Shown here piece by piece: positions 35,871 through 46,284 of a stretch of 64,000 nucleotides of DNA. The notes under the pieces were generated by a model, which was given only the letters and a program-made list of their open reading frames with translations, did no database searches and was not told the DNA's origin. Position numbers and translations under genes: made by a program. Position 1 is the first letter of the stretch; every line of letters starts with the position of its first letter. The DNA is from Acanthococcus lagerstroemiae (taxonomy: Eukaryota; Arthropoda; Insecta; Hemiptera; Eriococcidae). The stretch covers positions 20,729,312 to 20,793,311 of the forward strand of contig CM063113.1 of assembly GCA_031841125.1 (NCBI GenBank), written 5' to 3'.

Positions 35871-37369
35871 AGCTTGGGACTTTCTTGTAGCTTATCCGAG
35901 AGACAAGACATGATGAAAAAACCTTTGAGAGCCGAAAATTTAGGTTGCACTAATTTCAATAAAATGGGACGTAATTGGACTTTCAGAAATAAGGAGGAAA
36001 GGGGAAAAATTAATACAAAAAAAACGGGAATTATTTTTATTATTATGAGGAAACGAAAGGGTATAGAGGGATAGGGTTTTATATCAGTGAGTATCTGAAA
36101 AACGAAATTACAGAAATAAAAGAAATCTCTGAAAGAATAGCTTCTTCAAAATTTACAGTTAGAGAAAAACACAAAAATGACAATCATACAAGTTTATGCG
36201 CCAATTAGGGGATCGGATGAAGAAGAAATACAGAAATTCTATGAAGAGTTGAACAGTAGAATTCAAAAGGAAGAAGAGTGTACTATATCATAGTAATGGG
36301 GGATTTCAATGCAAAATTGGGCATAGAGAGAACACCAAATAAAACAATGGGATAATTTGGCTTAAGAGACAGAAATAAAAGAGGAAGGAAACTCATAGAA
36401 TTTGCACACAGAAACAACCTGTCAATTGGAAATACTTTTTTTTCTAAGAGGAAGAAGAAAAGATGGACATGGCACGCTTCTAATACGAACGTAAAGAATG
36501 AGATAGACCACTTCTTAATCAATGACATTACAATATTGAAAAATGTGAATATAATATCCAAATTCAGCTTTCTTTTAGACCATAGAATAACAAGGAATAC
36601 ACTAAAAATACCAAGAAGAGTGAGAATAATAAATTTCAGGAACGCAAATATAAAACACAAGTTGATAATATCAGAAAGTAAAAAAAGGGAGGCACAAGAG
36701 GAGTTAAAAGAGAAACTAAGGGATTTTGATAAACTGATAATGAAAGGGGGAGTTAAAAAAACATGTTACAACATATTGGAAGAGGAGCTGAAAATAACAG
36801 AAGAAAAATTTGGGGTAAGAAGAATCCAATAACTGACAAAGGATAAACTCTCAGAAGAAACCTTAGAACTGGTACGCATGAAGAATAAAAAAAGTCGCAA
36901 AAATGGAAGGGAATAAGGATTTAAAAAGAAAGGATAGAAAGGGTAGAAATCCAAACAGAGGTTCAAAAAAGGGTGAGGGAAGGTATCAAAAAATTTGAAA
37001 ACGAAGCAATTAAAGAAGGATCCCTGAAGAAGATAAAGAAGAAACTGAGCGAGGGGGAAAGCTTCATAATAAAGTTGAAAGATGAAGGAGGAAAAGCGGG
37101 ATACAATCGAGGAAAAATATACGTAATAGAAATCGCAACAAAATTCTATGAAAAAATTTATCGAATAGTGGGAATTTTGTGTAACAAAAGAAAAAAGAAA
37201 GAAGAAGAGAATGTGTCACAAAAAGAAATACCAGAATTCATGTACGATGAATTGAAAACATTAATTAAAAAACTAAAAATCAACAAGATTGAGAGACCTG
37301 ATGGAATAAGAAACAATGCAATAAAAATATTCCAAGATGCAGTCATACCTCCACTTGAGGTAATGAGAT

Positions 37370-37628
37370 TGGCAGCCGCTGGACGGTAAAAGAAGAAGAG
37401 ACAAACAAACATTAAGATGGAAAGACCATATAAATAAATTTCTAAAAAGTAACAACTTCCAAAGAATAGCCAGGAATATGAATGAATGGAAGCGTTTACA
37501 GGAGACCTTTGTCCGGCATGGGTCAGGGGAGGAGCGAGCCCCACTTTGGGGCCGCTAATTCATTATAGGTATTAAATACTAATATTGTTTATTTATTCCC
37601 TTAAATAAAGGTTTTTTGAACTTGAATT
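37370..37628 (+). mobile_element. Nested 3' end of a second LINE inside the 35880-39037 LINE
   Basis: 259 bp flanked by TGAGAT (37364-37369 and 37629-37634). It encodes a LINE C-terminal tail: KQTLRWKDHINKFL, NFQRIARNMNEWKRL and a stop after GEERAPLWGR. It has an AATAAA-type signal and ends TTTTTTGAACTTGAATT. Its host LINE is interrupted between the finger region (RPDGIRNNAIKIF) and IIPDQWLMAE, exactly where the family is normally continuous. The short duplication is weaker evidence than the protein discontinuity. Confidence 0.8.
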
Positions 37629-37756
37629 TGAGATCAGAAATAATTCCAGATCAGTGGCTAATGGCAGAAATAATACTATTATATAAAAAGGGGGTCTAGG
37701 AAGATATAAGTAACTATCGACCAATAAGCCTAACCTCCAATATACGCAAAATATTT

Positions 37757-38593
37757 ATGGCTTGTTTGAAAAACAGAACATACTCAACAATGAATGAAAA
37801 CCAAGCGAAGGAACAAGCGGGATTTAGGAGTGGATTTTCCACAACTAATAACATCTTTGTAATCAATCAAATAACTGAGAAGACAAGAGAGTATTATCTA
37901 AAAACCACAATCATGTTTATCGACTTTCACAAAGCATTTGACTCTATCGAACACGAATGTTTGTGGCAAGCAATGGAGGAACAAGGCATTGAGGAAAGTA
38001 TTACAAAAATAACGAAGAAACTTTATAACCAAGCAAAAGCATGTATAAGGATGGACAAGAAAGGGAGAGAATTCAAGATTGGCCGAGGGGTACGTCAAGG
38101 GGATCCGATGTCACCGAACTTATTTACCTGTGCTCTGGAAAAGATATTTAGACAATTTAGATGGGAGGGAAAAGGTATACTTGTAAACGAAAACAGATTA
38201 AAGAATTTACTTTTTGCAGATGACGTGGTGTTAATTGCAAGTGATATGAAAGAACTGGAAGAAATGGCACAAGAACTAACAAATGAAAGTAAAAAAGTGG
38301 GGTTAACTGTCGATGAAACAAAGACAAACATATTAGGGGAAGAACAAGAGGAAAGTATCACAATAAATGGGAAGCCAATCGAAGTAGTTAAAGAAGTGAT
38401 TCATCTCGGGCAGTTAATTTCTTTTGAAAATCGAACTGGAAAAGAAATAACAAGAAGAATAAAAAACAGCTGGAAAAATTATTGGGCACTGAAAAAGATT
38501 TATAAAGGAAATTTAAAAATGGAACAAAAAATCAAGATATTGAAAACAGCAACACTCCCAGCACTCAGTTATGCGCACAAACTTGGGCACTAA
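37757..38593 (+). CDS. LINE reverse transcriptase, palm domain ORF (278 aa)
   Basis: This is the longest protein-like frame in the window. It copies RNA to DNA at the nicked target in LINE retrotransposition. Visible motifs are EQAGFRSGFSTTNNIF (about residues 19-34), MFIDFHKAFDSI (53-64, first catalytic Asp at 56), GRGVRQGDPMSPNLF (109-123) and LLFADDVVLIA (151-161, catalytic Asp pair 155-156). VIHLGQLISFENRTGKEITR then precedes the C-terminal domain. All catalytic acids are present. The annotated Met is internal: homologous sequence continues upstream to 37628, interrupted by a stop. The frame ends early at a one-base deletion near 38573, after which YGAQTWALT-type sequence continues in another frame. 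It is a remnant of the LINE, not a host gene. Confidence 0.85.
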   Translation: MACLKNRTYSTMNENQAKEQAGFRSGFSTTNNIFVINQITEKTREYYLKTTIMFIDFHKAFDSIEHECLWQAMEEQGIEESITKITKKLYNQAKACIRMDKKGREFKIGRGVRQGDPMSPNLFTCALEKIFRQFRWEGKGILVNENRLKNLLFADDVVLIASDMKELEEMAQELTNESKKVGLTVDETKTNILGEEQEESITINGKPIEVVKEVIHLGQLISFENRTGKEITRRIKNSWKNYWALKKIYKGNLKMEQKIKILKTATLPALSYAHKLGH

Positions 38594-39068
38594 CCAGAAC
38601 ACAACTCAAAAGAATTCTGAAAACACAAAGGGAAATGGAAAGAAAAATATGCGGTGATTACAAAAAGGACAAAATAAAAAATAAAGAGATAAGAAAAACA
38701 GGGGGAAAATCTATCGGGAAAACTGTAACGATGATAAATAGAGATACGCCGGACATATCGCGAGGTCAAACGGGGAAAATGAACAAAAAAGAATCTGAAG
38801 TAGATGCCATATAACGGGATACGGGGGAGAGGGAGGCCTCCAATCAGGTGGCGCGATGAACTGGTAAAAGAAAAAGGGATAACATGGCAAAGGGAAACAT
38901 ACAATCGAACAAAATGGGAGGCAGATGGTGAGGCGTTTGCCCGAAATTGGGATATAAGTGTACATCATCCTACGTGAAGCATTGCTATACATGGAATGGA
39001 ATGTAGCACAACGCCAATAATTAATAAATAAATAACATTTTCTGATCTAATATCCCTGGACTATATCC

Positions 39069-39177
39069 CCTCTATCCTGACGCAGGCCCATTCGGGGCAT
39101 TTCCGGGATAGGGGGTGTGGTGTTCCGGGACCAATTTGGCATGTATGCATCGCCATACGCGCCACTATCATCGATCT
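39069..39177 (+). repeat. R110 short interspersed repeat, copy 5, with 13-bp target duplication
   Basis: 109 bp, diverged at its 5' end, with ATTCGGGGCATTTCCGGGAT, GGGGGTGTGGTGTTCCGGG, CAATTTGGCATGTATGCAT and CGCCATACGCGCCAC. It is flanked by CTGGACTATATCC at 39056-39068 and 39178-39190, a perfect 13-bp repeat. The insertion lies about 30 bp downstream of the LINE tail, in sequence unrelated to the flanks of other copies. Confidence 0.88.
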
Positions 39178-39190
39178 CTGGACTATATCC

Positions 39191-42100
39191 GTCAAGTAGA
39201 ACTATAATTCATCCAACCCACCTCAGAATTCAGGGGTTTGAAAAATAATGATATCCAAGTATGCATCGTACTTCATAACATCACACATGTCCTCCAAACG
39301 GCGGCAAATCCGCGAAATTATTTTCAATCGCGTACGCGACCTTGGTTATCCACCTGTTTTCCCACGGGGTCCTATACTTCGCCCAACTGCTAATACGCTC
39401 GAGTGCCACCAAATTTAATTATTTTTACGATTACGGCCCCATTAACGAGTGCGTCATTTAGAAATGAGAGTAATTTCGCACAAAACAAAAAGCGGAAAAC
39501 TTTATTCTTCGAACATACCTTCGCGAGTTTTTTGAAATTTGTACGAGAAGTGTTTCGTCCGAACTGTAGCAAAAGCATTCGAAATCAGAAAATAAGAGAG
39601 AGTAGAAAAAACGCGTGTATTGGACGATCGATAGTAAAAGCAAATCTCGAGAGGGCTAAACATGAACTGTGACTAAACTGATGCCCTACTGGGTCGATCG
39701 AGGGGAAAAGGGAGAGTAAGTCATAAGAAGAAGAAGAAGAATAACGTGATTCACAAGAATGCAGGGGACACAAGACGTTTGTTAGACACTCGCATCGTGC
39801 TGCACAGAAAGTAGCCAGGCAGGACGATTTACATGAAAATGTACGTTTGAGTGCAAAGGGTCACCGCATCGTGATCAAGACGTGCAAGTGAAATTCGAGT
39901 CAGAATCAGGTTGAGATGTCTGAAGACACTTTCGTTACCCTCTAGTAATTCCGTTTAAATACCCGTCTCTTGGGGCTTTACGCTCAGCTCTTTCATGGTG
40001 CAACTTTCTCACAGAAAATTGAACCAGAACTCTGACAACGAGATGAGTGACTGCGAAGTCCTGAAGGTGATAGTTGACTCCGGCTAGACTATCATTAGAT
40101 TTTGGTTCGGGAGATGAGATCTCTTCAATGATTATGATGGCGGATATTGGGCTTCTGGAAAGTCTACTAGAGGTGCCAACACTGAATTGTGTCGAATCGT
40201 ATGGTCCATGACTCGCAACTTCAGTTCCACTCCAATTGATACTGTTTCGACGTACGTTCAATTCTCGCCCACGTGCTAGGTGACCGGGAGCCAAGTTCGT
40301 CTTTCCGCGACATCGCGTCGACTTATTCTCTCAACTTCGCTAATTATTCGCGAAAACGCGCGTTTTGAGTTTAGTATTCATCGCGGATAAACGCCGAACA
40401 AACTGGCCCGAGTGGCGAAGGAAAAAAAAATTCAATTTCTCCGTACAGGGTCGTGCCAGCGAATAAATGCACTTTGTACACTCTGTGCTCATACTCAACC
40501 GGTAGAACTACTCGAACGCCATTTAATTTATACAGGAATTGCACGCAGCTAAATGAACCAGCGCTCTACGTTGATTAATTAATTACACGCGACAGCAAGA
40601 TGCATTATGCGCGGAATATGTTCACGTGTAAGTTGTCTGCTCGAGCAAAACAAATAATACACCAGGAAATTCCGCCATAGAAGAAAAAACTTCCACGAGA
40701 CTGGAATTTCGGAAAGATTTAATCAGCGAGAAAAATGATGGGACAAAATGCTTGGCATGCAATTGAAAGGGCGAGAGTAGAAAACAGTACCAAGGGCTGT
40801 TTGGGAAAATCTGCAAATGACTGCTTTTGTACCAAAGTGGTGTCGAATGGTGTAGTGAGGGAGAGGTCCGAGGGATGGTAAATAGCAGGAAAATACGAAT
40901 TGATTTTCAGCCTGATTTCCTGAACTAATTGCCGAGTTGTGAATGCTTTTGGAAAATTCAACCTCTTGGCCTTTTGTTTTACTGAAAAAGCCACAGGAAG
41001 AGGGAGCTTTCAGTGCGTAGGAAGTAGACGTACGCGGATTAAGCTTAATACTTTCTTAATTGGTGTTTTCCAAGTACTTACAAGTATACTTGGGTTTCTT
41101 ATTTTGGAATCCTGATTAGCGTTCGAGCCCCGAAAGTCAATGCCCGGAGCTGCCACTCAGGGGTGATAACAAACGAGCTGAGTGCGAGGTAGCTGTGAGT
41201 CAGCCTTCATCGTTCCTCAGTAGCTATAGCCCGAAAGCAGTTTAATTTCTATATAAGAAAGTGAACCTGTATGAACTGACATCGTACATGTGTTTGCACT
41301 TAAATTTTGATGTTTCCAAATTGCCATTGAAAATGGCTTAAAATTTCTTACAGACTGATACATCTACATACATAGATTGGAAGGAAAAGTAACTGGATCC
41401 ATTTAATAACTAATGGCCCCAGGTATGACGAGTTAAATAGCTATAAAGCACAGACTTCATTTCTGACCTTACTATACTTATAATCCCCTGAACATCTTGA
41501 CATTCGTATAATCCGATTACTTCTTTCTGATAGCCTGCTTTCCTGTATCACTATGTCACTAACTGTTCTTGATCTGTTTCTGTCCCAGAATACTCATCTC
41601 CACTTTCCGTTCTGTCCAGTGGTGGTGGTAGTAGTGTTGCGTCACCCTGATATTTTGTATGCTAAGTGGTACAAGACATTTTTTTCAGATTAAAGGGAAT
41701 AATTGAAATTCTAGTTGGTAAATATTGCAATGACAGTTTAAAGTTGAAAATAACGACCACCTTTGATAGATCGAGAAAATGAAGAAAGGAGGAAAAATTG
41801 AAGAAGACCTTATGTCTATAAAATAATCTTCAGCGTTCTATGTCCTGAGATCTTAGGGCTCGGAAACGTAAATAAACATTGCAGTGTTGGCAGATCGCTT
41901 GCTCAAATTCTTTGGAGTTCTTGCCTCTGTAATTTTTCGTTACTTTGCCTAAAACGGGCATCATACACAGCGGTAAGACTGATAAAGGCGTCGTTCAGTC
42001 ATAGTTTTACCTATAAATGATCGTGATAGAAAAATTTTTGGGATTTTTTGTGTTAGATTAGCGGCTAAAATTTGTCATTTCTCAATTTTTCAAGTCATTT

Positions 42101-42349
42101 CCAGTCTTAGCTGGAGTAAACGTAAACACGAAGAGAGCCATGGCCTCTGTGCTCAATTAGATCTGCCACTGACCATCACAATGGGTGATTTTACTGAAGG
42201 TATCAACTGACTTCTGGAATGAGAGAAGACAATTTTGGGTTTTGATAGTGGACCTAATTGTAAGCATATTAATATTCAAGTTTCACACAAGGAAGTGAGG
42301 TTTTCCAAGCTTGACGCTTGAAAATCATTAAGATTCGTGAATAGAACAT
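39191..42349. other. Unassigned; single-copy CpG-containing core 39290-40640
   Basis: The core has balanced composition and frequent CG, and none of the window's repeats fall in it. A 119-codon minus frame lies inside and is entered separately. From 40640 to 42349 the sequence is AT-rich with no recognised gene or transposon end. Confidence 0.35.
39935..40294 (-). CDS. Unrecognised 119-codon ORF in single-copy DNA
   Basis: The frame opens MAPGHLARGRELNVRR and continues through VASHGPYDSTQFSVGTSS and EEISSPEPKSNDSLAG to FAVTHLVVRVLVQFSVRK and a Lys/Arg-rich end. I recognise no domain. It has no signal peptide or clear membrane segment. The residue mix is protein-like rather than simple sequence, and it lies in a repeat-free, CG-containing stretch. 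No convincing acceptor or donor was found at its ends, so it could be a chance frame, part of an exon, or a short hypothetical gene. Confidence 0.2.
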   Translation of the reverse strand: MAPGHLARGRELNVRRNSINWSGTEVASHGPYDSTQFSVGTSSRLSRSPISAIIIIEEISSPEPKSNDSLAGVNYHLQDFAVTHLVVRVLVQFSVRKLHHERAERKAPRDGYLNGITRG

Positions 42350-43270
42350 TACGATTCTTCAATCCGTTTTCCTATCCATTCAAGTCCTTCTAAACATCTT
42401 AAAACTATTCTAAACTTGTTTGATATTCTGTCAGACTCTTCAAGTCTTTGTTGAACTCGTTTAAGATTATTTCAGACATGTTTAAGATTTTTTTCAATTT
42501 GATGAAGACTTTTTAAGATTCATCCAGATGAGATTAAGACTCATGCTTGCTAAAACTCCTTTAAGACTATTTTACGCCTGTTTAAGGTGACTAAACTTTC
42601 TTCAATGAAGATTCATCCAAATGAGTTTGAGGCTCTGAATCTTTCAAGCTTCCCTAGACTAGTTTTAGGCTATTCAAGACAGTTTCCGACTTGATTTTTA
42701 ACTAATTTCAAAGCTCTTTAGATTAGTTCCGAATCCTGGCGTGACCGAAACTTTTTAAACTATCCTACATTTGTTCAAAACTATTTTTTTTTAATGACTT
42801 TAAGGCCAGTTGTGACACTTTTGCGACTTTCTCTACCTATTTATGCTACTTTAAGACTAGTTTGCGCACTAAAATGTACCTGGAAAAGCATTAAAGAACT
42901 CTTGGGGCGTCTTAAACAGGTTTCAAAAATCATAAGAGTTCTAGCATGTCCTAAAAAAGTCATAAAAAGTCTTGAAAACTTTCGAAGTAGGTATGTTTGT
43001 TTCAAGAAGTTCCAGTCAATCCTGAAAAAGCCTCCAATGAACTTGGAAGTACCTTAAAGATATCTAAACCCTAAATCATGTTTAAAAGAGTTTTTAAGAG
43101 TTCTAAACTAGTTTGGAAACACCTTAGAAAAGTAATAACTTTTAAAGCAGTCTTGAAGAGTTTTAAACAAATCTAAAATAGTCTACAAAGCTCCGGACAA
43201 ATGTGAACAAGAATCTTGAAGAGGCTGAATTCTACGAGTAAAACTTCAAAACCTGTCTTGTAAGAGTTTA
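42350..43270. repeat. 10-bp-phased minisatellite with head-to-head flip near 42880
   Basis: From 42360 to about 42880 the plus strand carries AAGACT/AGACTC-type words about every 10 bp (TCAGACTCTTCAAGTCTTTG, TTTAAGATTTTTTTC). From about 42890 to 43270 it carries AGTCTT/GTCTTGAA-type words. The two halves are therefore inverted relative to one another. Non-coding. Confidence 0.65.
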
Positions 43271-43637
43271 GGAGCTTGGAGAAGTTGTCGGTTTAAAAGA
43301 GGCAAAAACGTTTTCATACAAGCAAGCATGGGAAAGTCGAAACCGTGCTAACTTAAATTCCTCCGGTCTTTCAGTTTCTCGGACCAGCGGTGACAATGTG
43401 TTGTTTTTAGGGAGGGGTAGGTGGTGATTTTTAATTTGAAGTTAATATGCCAAAAAAAGAGAGAGATTCTTACCTCTGAACTCTCTCACGTCTTACTTTC
43501 TAGGCTGAATATGGAAGAAATCGTATTTAGCAGCAACGATTTTTCCAGGTGGGAAATTCTCCCTCTGCCCCTCTCCCCGAGATCCCCACCATTCCCTTAG
43601 GCAATGCCTAAATATTAATAATATTAATAAGGTTAAC

Positions 43638-43851
43638 CTGTTGGCCGAGTAGATAGCGCGTTGGTCTCAGAATCCGGAGGTCCCGGGTTCGAGCCCACGT
43701 AGCAACTCGCCAGAATTTTCGACCTAGGTCGGTTTTTCGGCCAGAAGGGAAGAGGGCTAAGACAGCTCTAACAGCCTCCCCGACGTCTCTGGAGTAATGC
43801 TCAAACGGGCGGGTTCCAGGACTCGGGTGGAGAGCAAATTAGAAAAAGAAG
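43638..43851 (+). mobile_element. tRNA-derived SINE with polymerase III boxes
   Basis: 214 bp. The head resembles a tRNA: A box TGGCCGAGTAG (43642-43652), GATAGCGCG, an anticodon-loop-like CTCAGAA and B box GGTTCGAGCCC (43686-43696). By eye it is closest to elongator tRNA-Met (TAGCGCG, TCTCATAATC), with G where T would complete CAT. About 130 bp of unrelated body follows, then an A/G-rich tail (AGAAAAAGAAGA). Flanks AAGGTTAAC (43629-43637) and AAGGTTTAAC (43852-43861) form a near-perfect target duplication. It is not a functional tRNA gene, because the acceptor stem does not pair. Confidence 0.85.
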
Positions 43852-43861
43852 AAGGTTTAAC

Positions 43862-45235
43862 GCAAATTTTACCAGCATCATTTTTACGTTAAAATGAAAT
43901 TCCATCGCTAGATCCATCAGAAAAATTCAAACAACTTTTCTTTTCGCTACGGCTGTTGGCCAGTCTGATAGGCTATGACTTTCTGAATTTACTTTTTGAG
44001 CCTCCGGCGTAACAACATGTTTCCGTGGACTATGTACCTGCGAGGCCATACATGAGAAGGAGAGGGTACCAACCCCGATGAAAGTTTCAGTTTACTCTGA
44101 CTGTAATCGAAAGTTCGCTTTGATCCTAAAACTTTTGATCTAAATCAGAACTATTGACTTCGATTTCACCAAAATTGTGACTCTAAGTCAGCTCTTAAGT
44201 CCAATTCTGACTTTTTGCTCCGCGCAGATTTGAACGTGAATGTCTCAGACTATGTTGACATGCGGTGGCGTAACTTTCAACACAGATCATATTCCAGATG
44301 GGAAACTGGGGATGTGCCAGAGACTTCATAAATAGCTTATCGGTGGAGGGAGGAGGGGGAGAGCTCGTATGCAAAAGTCATAATTTGGTTTGGAAACATT
44401 TTGATATCGACTAGCCAAACAAAAAGTCTTAATTTCCTCAGTTTTCAACAGATATTTTACTTTGAGAGAGAGGAGGCGTTATCCCTATTCTTCTTTGATA
44501 CACCCCTGGGCTCAGAAATAGTGCGAACTGATTCAGTTCAGTTATAGAACCGGTACATCTATGGTTCTCTTATATTCATCAGCGTAGCAGGAGGGTTAGA
44601 ACCCCCTCCCCCAACGATGTCTGAAAGAGCATTTCAGAAGTTTTTTTAGTGTATTAATTAGATGACGGGATATGTGTGGTAGTGACCCCCTAAGATTGAG
44701 ACCTTTTTACGCCGGGGCTTATAATTCCTGCTATCTACTATTGGATAATATGTTATGTAGTGATAGTCGAGTTCAAATTTCCACCAGGGATGCCATTAAT
44801 TGGTATAAGTGATTATTGACTTTATGGGAGTTAATAAGAAGAGTTTTACGGTACACTGAGCTTTTCAGTTGAAAATGGAGATTGAAGTTTTGCTGATACG
44901 TCCATTATTTCAGCTGCATTTTTGTACTCGATGAACTTGTGCGTACGTCGTTTAAAGAAGTTTCGATTTCAGTGAAGACAAGCTTTTCACTCTTCCTGTT
45001 CATCAGCTCTGTAATGGAAAAATGAACGCTGCATACGGGAATTTGAAAAATACAGACAATGCATGACACCTACACGTACCCATAAATAATTAAACCGTGT
45101 AATATGATCGTTTAAAATTTCGAACTTAGTCTTCATTTACCGATTGTCTGACTTGTATAAATTACACAGAAAAACGTCAAGTTCGAGGCTAACAATTTTT
45201 TAAATTTCTCCAATCCGTACAACGCTTTTCTTAAT
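43862..45235. other. Unassigned; tandem-family remnant at 44060-44230
   Basis: No gene recognised. Words such as TTTTGATCTAAATCAGAACT and GACTCTAAGTCAGCTCTTAA suggest a decayed repeat at 44060-44230. CAGCGTAGCAGGAGGGTTAG at about 44580 looks like a lone MITE end without a partner. Confidence 0.3.
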
Positions 45236-45436
45236 TGCTTCATTATCGAAAACGTGGATTCCGTTTGCAAGTTTACCGGTCACTGTACAAAACCATATTC
45301 TGTCGAAATCTGATTTGAAAATTTTTGGGAAACATCAGTGCATGATCCACATTCCGTTCAAATTGTGTCTGAGAATGTTTCGTCTAATTACTATATCATT
45401 GAAAACTTGGATTCTGTTGGCAAATTCACCGGTCAT
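45236..45436 (+). repeat. Direct duplication at ~150-bp spacing
   Basis: TATCGAAAACGTGGATTCCG with TTTACCGGTCACTG at about 45243-45283 recurs as CATTGAAAACTTGGATTCTG with TTCACCGGTCATC at about 45393-45436. A third relative (GCCGGTCACCGTACAAGTTT, GTCGAAATTTGATTTGAAAA) lies at about 48770-48815, so this is a dispersed family. Confidence 0.6.
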
Positions 45437-45443
45437 CAGGGGC

Positions 45444-45713
45444 CCGGGTTGCCAACTCCAAAATGTGATTTACCTGAGATTTCGGACTTTGAATGGCCAT
45501 TTTTTTTCTCGCTCAGAAAAAAGTAGGAACAAAAATTTTAAATGCTTATTATAATTTTTTTTATTAATGTTTTGGTAGGTATGTCCATTCATATACCTAC
45601 TTGTATTAAAAAACAATGTAATTTTGCTAGTTTTCTCGAATTCCGCAGTTTTGCTTGAGTTGTGGCGTCTTGGCCTGAGAACTCCAGTCAAATATCACCA
45701 GTTGGCAACCCTG
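45444..45713 (+). mobile_element. hAT-like MITE, CAGGGTTGCCAAC family, copy 2
   Basis: It starts CCGGGTTGCCAACTCC and ends CAGTTGGCAACCCTG, with a perfect 8-bp duplication TCAGGGGC at 45436-45443 and 45714-45721. 270 bp and non-coding. The termini match the 585-bp element at 27970-28554, while the interiors differ in length. Confidence 0.9.
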
Positions 45714-45721
45714 TCAGGGGC

Positions 45722-46276
45722 CGATTGGCCATATAAGTTACCGGGAAATTTGCGGTATAGAAGGGTACGATTCATGAGATCTAGGCCTGTACATTTGGAC
45801 AATGCCTGGCCGAGAATTTTCAGGAATATTCATTGATTGGACAACAAATTGTTTACGACGGTATGTAATAAAAAAATTTTCATAATTTGGAGAAAGTGGA
45901 AATCCCCATCAATGATTCGGTATGTGAAACTAGCATCAAATAGACGGAAAGAGCATTTAAGGTTGAAGAAACATGAAGAAAATGAAGTCCAGAAACAGAA
46001 GAAGAGAGTAAATGAAGAAATGGTGTTGGAGGCAAAACGCCAGAAAGTTATATGGAAACAAACAAGATGAACCTCGTATATTAAATGAGAACATGAAATA
46101 CTTGAAAAATTGGTCAAAACGTGAATAACAACTATTAGTGGAAATTTGATGGAGGTATATGGAGTTACTAAAGTTTTCATCTGCATCACATATTCTTCTT
46201 GTTAATTCTGTTGTCCATTTGAAGTAAATGTAAGGTATGCAGTGTTTGATTTTCACAATTTTTAAAATTGTTCTTC
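45722..46276. other. Unassigned; charged short frame at 45837-46070
   Basis: The plus frame 45837-46070 encodes a Lys/Glu/Arg-rich helix-like stretch (RRKEHLRLKKHEENEVQKQK). It has no recognised domain, and the stretch is A-rich on that strand. It may be a degraded transposon coding segment or chance. Confidence 0.2.
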
Positions 46277-46284
46277 CAAATAAC

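Larger units (their letters stand above)
35880..39037 (+). mobile_element. APE-type LINE (RTE-like by eye), near full length but broken
   Basis: This is the best retrotransposon in the window. An apurinic-type endonuclease comes first: KWDVIGLSEIRRKGEK (from 35962, carrying the Glu of the GLSE motif), GIGFYISEYLKNEI (36072), MTIIQVYAPI (36175), VMGDFNAKLGIE after a frameshift near 36285, NEIDHFLIN, and LDHR in place of the usual SDHR. A Lys/Glu-rich linker follows. The reverse transcriptase resumes after a nested insertion with IPDQWLMAEIILLYKKG and NYRPISLTSN. It then has an intact palm, a frameshift near 38573 and YGAQTWALT-type C-terminal sequence. It ends with GRPPIRWRDELVKEKG and a stop at about 38979. 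The tail is AATAATTAATAAATAAATAA. Removing the insertion leaves about 2.9 kb, close to RTE size. Several stops make it non-functional. Confidence 0.9.

Noticed and set aside
43638..43715. Functional tRNA gene
   Set aside because: A and B boxes are present, but the acceptor stem does not pair, the anticodon arm is mismatched, and a SINE body with target duplications follows.
45837..46070. Lys/Glu-rich coiled-coil-like ORF as a gene
   Set aside because: A-rich composition, no splice signals and no domain. The minus strand is equally open.
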